Of a stretch of 64,000 nt of DNA, positions 61,402 through 64,000 are shown piece by piece. Source of the stretch: Chania multitudinisentens RB-25 (lineage in GTDB: Bacteria > Pseudomonadota > Gammaproteobacteria > Enterobacterales > Enterobacteriaceae); assembly GCF_000520015.2 (NCBI RefSeq), contig NZ_CP007044.2:5332001-5396000 (forward strand). Direction: 5' to 3'. Each line of letters begins with the position of its first letter. Position 1 is the first letter of the stretch. Made by a program: the position numbers and the translations under genes. The notes under the pieces were generated by a model. That model was not told where the DNA came from. It ran no database searches and worked only from the letters and a program-made list of their open reading frames with translations.

Positions 61402-62301
61402 CTATTGAGCCATTTTAAGCAGGCGCGGATCATTCAGGCGTTGCTTATAAGCGCTTTCAAACTGTTCAGCATTCCAGCTGGCATCAATAATCGTATAGGT
61501 GATATAGCGCTGATGCAGCCAGCCAGTATCCGTATCACGCGTATCAACCTTCAATACCTCGGGATTCAGAACTTGAATGGTTTTATTATCCGGCAACATT
61601 TTATAGCTGTGTTGAGGGTAAGGGAAATTCTCATTAATAATGTATTTGACGCCCTTGATTTCATTTTTGGGGTAAGCAGGATAGTTAATACTCAGCCCAG
61701 TTCCCTTAGGCAAAATTTCCTGGCCCGGCTGCCAATTTTTTGCCAGAACATCGACCATATCAACCACATAGTCGACAGAATCCGGCCAGTATTTCTTGGT
61801 GCTTGGGAAGCCTTTAAACTTTGCCAGTTCGTCAGTATTCCAACCGATACTGGCGGCAATCGCTGGATAACCGTAGCGTACAGCACGAGCTGCGGCACCA
61901 ACAGTGCCTGAGTTCACCTGAGCCACGCCGGTATTAGGGCCATCGTTGACGCCAGAAATCACCAGATCCGGTGGGTTATCACGCATAAATCCCAGTAAGC
62001 CGAAGTCTAGAGAATCTGCTGGCGTACCAGGGAAGCAATAGTGTTTATCCCCCAGTTTTTTATATTCGAACGGCTCTTTTTTCATAGTAATGGCTGAACC
62101 AATACCGCTTTGGTTGTTTGAAGGTGCAGAAATCCAGACGTCATAGCCCTTCTTCTCCAGTTTTTCACGTAGCGATACGGTGCCATAAGCTTCACAACCG
62201 TCATCGTTCACGATCAGAATACGCATCGGGCGTTCAGCAGCAAAGGTAGAAGTGGCCGTCATAGCCAGCAGTAACGCACTAAGAGTCAATATTTTTTTCA
62301 T
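61402..62301 (-). CDS. Periplasmic SurE-like 5'/3'-nucleotidase/acid phosphatase
   Basis: A 299-aa SurE-superfamily phosphatase. Unlike cytosolic SurE (about 250 aa) it has a clear signal peptide (1-22, ending FAAE). The metal/active-site NDDG is at 32-35 (Asp33, Asp34), followed by APSNNQSG, the Asn-containing SGVNDGPN and SGTVGAARAVRYG. The C-terminal extension from about 240 is less conserved. Expected to hydrolyse nucleoside monophosphates in the periplasm. Single gene. Confidence 0.85.
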   Translation of the reverse strand: MKKILTLSALLLAMTATSTFAAERPMRILIVNDDGCEAYGTVSLREKLEKKGYDVWISAPSNNQSGIGSAITMKKEPFEYKKLGDKHYCFPGTPADSLDFGLLGFMRDNPPDLVISGVNDGPNTGVAQVNSGTVGAAARAVRYGYPAIAASIGWNTDELAKFKGFPSTKKYWPDSVDYVVDMVDVLAKNWQPGQEILPKGTGLSINYPAYPKNEIKGVKYIINENFPYPQHSYKMLPDNKTIQVLNPEVLKVDTRDTDTGWLHQRYITYTIIDASWNAEQFESAYKQRLNDPRLLKMAQ

Positions 62302-62477
62302 ACTTATTTCCTGATGGTGGGGTAATTTTTTAGTCCTTCTTCGCTAAAGCCACAGGTTTATCACCCAAATCACTCCGTTAAATACTCGCTTTGGGCTCAT
62401 TAGGTTGCTGCCTGACTGCGCTCCAACGCTTCTGGATATATTTTTATCTGTTACCGCCTGAGCACTTTTGCCAGGGC

Positions 62478-62538
62478 AAAAAAAAACCTAAACAATACCT
62501 TTAACAGAGTTCTCTGTTTAAGGGACTATTTAGGTTTT
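62478..62538 (-). terminator. Orphan minus-strand terminator upstream of the surE-like gene
   Basis: A long imperfect stem: outer arms 62485-62492 with 62529-62536; inner 12-bp arms CCTTTAACAGAG / CTCTGTTTAAGG with one mismatch. On the minus strand it is followed by nine T (62478-62486). No minus-strand gene lies between it and the divergent gene at 62990. It is either a leader attenuator for the surE-like gene (177 nt away) or the end of an unannotated RNA. The remaining 62302-62989 gap shows only the KdgR-like site. Confidence 0.65.
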
Positions 62539-62871
62539 GCCTGTGAACAGTAACAATCCTATTTCAACTACCTAATTAAAGTAACATCAGAGTCGTTTAT
62601 TTCCGTGATCAACATAGCATAATCAGAGAGCGGTTATTTCACTCTGCCGATGATGATGCCTGTAATCTCAGGCCCAGTCATGAATAGGAAAATTCTTTTT
62701 TGAAAATGCTGTAGAGAAACTTCATATTAGACCAGAAATATCTTAGTGCTGTAGCACTACGTCCTGAGGTACTGAAGAACGATCAAACTGCCGATGAATG
62801 CTCTGTATAACCAGACAACGCACCAAGCCCACCCTTCTGTTTTTCCTGTTTAATCGAATCGATCACATTTT

Positions 62872-62888
62872 TCAAAACAATGTTTTAA
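62872..62888. promoter_or_regulatory. Candidate KdgR box upstream of the polygalacturonase gene
   Basis: A palindrome AAAACA-A-TGTTTT at 62874-62886 in the context TTCAAAACAATGTTTTAAAT resembles the KdgR operator (AAAC.ATGTTT core), 104 nt upstream of the start. KdgR represses pectinolysis genes in related bacteria. Confidence 0.5.
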
Positions 62889-62989
62889 ATTTTATGGATC
62901 AAAGCTCCAGTATTGAAATGGCAATATTTATTGCCTCTCATTTTCTGATTAAGTTATGGGCGATAATACACAAAAAAGAGGTTAACATT

Positions 62990-64000
62990 ATGGAATTCAA
63001 GGGCAGACTGACATTACTCAGCGTATTCACTTCAGCTCTCTTTACATCATCAGTGATGGCTGACACCACCTTTAAACCTGTCACTATTGAATCACTTAAC
63101 ATCCCGGAACGCACGTGCAACATCAGGGATTACGGAGCGGAAGCAACCGGGATCTGGTATGACACCAAGGCATTTCAATCAGCGATAGATGATTGCGCAG
63201 GGAAAGGTGGCGGAACCGTTCTTGTTCCTGCGGGTTTTTATTTGTCTGAACCGCTTTACTTGAAAAACAATATTAATCTTCATCTTGAAAAAGGCGCCAT
63301 CCTACAAGCCGCGGCTGAAAAAGCCGCCTATACCCCTTCAGAAGCCACGAAGAAGTGGGCTGGTGTGCCGAAGCTATGGCCAAACGCAGAGAACTGGCTG
63401 GCGTTCCTGAACATTGCAGAAGGCAATAACATCGCAATTACCGGGGAAGGCACCATTGATGGGCAAGGTTCTGCGTTACTTGAAGACTTTCGTGCCAATG
63501 CCAGAAAAACAGGTTCAAAAGGGCCAACCAATCGGCCTCGGATGGTTTTTATCAAAGACTCGAATCATATCCTGATAGAAAATATAACCTTACAAAATTC
63601 ACCCAGTTTTCATGTCGTCTTCTTCAACACGGAAAACATTACAATAAACAAAACCAAAATCTTCGCGCCTGAGTGGTGGGAAAATACCGATGCCATTGAT
63701 CCAATGCACAGCAGGTATGTGACGATCACTGAAAACACCATCAGCTGCGGCGATGACCATATTGCCATTAAATCTGTCTTTAACGATGACAATACCCATG
63801 ACTATTACATCGCAAGAAATAAGTTTCTTGAAGGCCGCGGGTTGTCTATTGGTTCAGAGGCATCGGGGGGAATACGCAATATCCTCGCAGAAGACAATAC
63901 GTTCGAAAATGCCATGTACGGAATTCGCATTAAATCACCAAGAGGGAAAGGTGGATTGGTTTCGAACGTCGTCTATAAAAATACCAGAATGGCCAATGTT
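62990..64000 (+). CDS. GH28 polygalacturonase, C-terminal part beyond the window
   Basis: At least 337 residues, open to the window edge. Signal peptide 1-24 (SSVMAD); N-terminal pectate-lyase-like start RDYGAEATGIWYDTKAFQSA. Right-handed beta-helix with GH28 motifs NTD (232-234, three-residue acid site), DD (255-256 in CGDDHIAIKS), and RIK (313-315). The usual GHG is GRG (282-284: EGRGLSIGSE), replacing the conserved His. Layout resembles exo-polygalacturonase PehX. AGAGG lies 8 nt before ATG 62990. A KdgR-like box upstream supports pectin catabolism. Confidence 0.88.
   Translation, partial: MEFKGRLTLLSVFTSALFTSSVMADTTFKPVTIESLNIPERTCNIRDYGAEATGIWYDTKAFQSAIDDCAGKGGGTVLVPAGFYLSEPLYLKNNINLHLEKGAILQAAAEKAAYTPSEATKKWAGVPKLWPNAENWLAFLNIAEGNNIAITGEGTIDGQGSALLEDFRANARKTGSKGPTNRPRMVFIKDSNHILIENITLQNSPSFHVVFFNTENITINKTKIFAPEWWENTDAIDPMHSRYVTITENTISCGDDHIAIKSVFNDDNTHDYYIARNKFLEGRGLSIGSEASGGIRNILAEDNTFENAMYGIRIKSPRGKGGLVSNVVYKNTRMANV

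Noticed and set aside
62938..63123. 61-codon minus-strand frame over the polygalacturonase start
   Set aside because: Overlaps the signal-peptide region of a convincing plus-strand gene; no ribosome site.
1..64000. tRNA, rRNA, CRISPR arrays, integrases, transposases, toxin-antitoxin pairs
   Set aside because: None recognised on either strand, so the accessory region at 37-51 kb cannot be tied to a named mobile element.

Overview
The window is an enterobacterial chromosome segment, most likely Serratia or a close Yersiniaceae relative. Evidence: the gene order of an E. coli-like hpa (4-hydroxyphenylacetate) cluster with hpaG carried as two genes, atsBA/moaEF-type genes as described in Klebsiella, gar/gud genes under cdaR, LdtB, YncE, YjiX-YjiA, and many ERIC repeats. 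The genus call is inference. No rRNA, tRNA, CRISPR array, integrase or intact insertion sequence was seen.

Layout. (1) 85-11418: complete hpa cluster. The meta-cleavage operon hpaG1-G2-E-D-F-H-I-X-A and then hpaB-hpaC run on the minus strand. The repressor gene hpaR is divergent, and two near-identical palindromes lie between it and hpaG1. (2) 11475-18099, minus: moaF-like, moaE-like SDR, a DUF3156-like gene and an APC permease form one unit; the arylsulfatase atsA and its radical-SAM maturase atsB form another. Both promoters carry the same palindrome in a 48-nt block that is about 80% identical. A third copy of the palindrome lies upstream of a LuxR-type regulator gene (21471) that may be MoaR-like. 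With hpa this looks like an island for aromatic amines, aryl sulfates and hydroxyphenylacetate. (3) 18373-26160: a DUF4140/DUF4139 protein, a membrane protein, a LuxR / MFS / HDAC-family cassette, a headless GntR remnant and L,D-transpeptidase LdtB. (4) 26512-32381: a ketone-body / 3-hydroxybutyrate operon (scoA, scoB, thiolase, GntP-family permease, bdhA) with a divergent LysR regulator.

(5) 32581-36869: Fur-box-controlled yncE, then a 1011-residue autotransporter with a PAP2 phosphatase domain as passenger. (6) 37603-50989: an AT-rich accessory region with an alpha/CS1-type fimbrial operon (major subunit, usher, two chaperones, minor subunit, tip adhesin, LuxR regulator), yjiX-yjiA without their usual transporter partner, and two sister LysR genes. 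It also holds a collapsed second copy of the fimbrial locus, in which an internally deleted subunit gene is followed directly by a paralogous LuxR gene. (7) 51508-60471: galactarate/glucarate catabolism (gudP-gudD-garL-garR-garK, divergent garD, cdaR). (8) 60472-64000: a gene-poor stretch with an ABC-ATPase remnant and, on the plus strand, a short promoter-to-terminator unit containing an exact 18-nt copy of the ArcZ small-RNA seed. Then come a periplasmic SurE-like phosphatase and a GH28 polygalacturonase that runs off the end.

The leading candidate for something undescribed is the ArcZ-like small RNA at about 61229-61302. Next are the shared sulfatase/permease operator family, the PAP2-autotransporter fusion and the duplicated and collapsed fimbrial locus.
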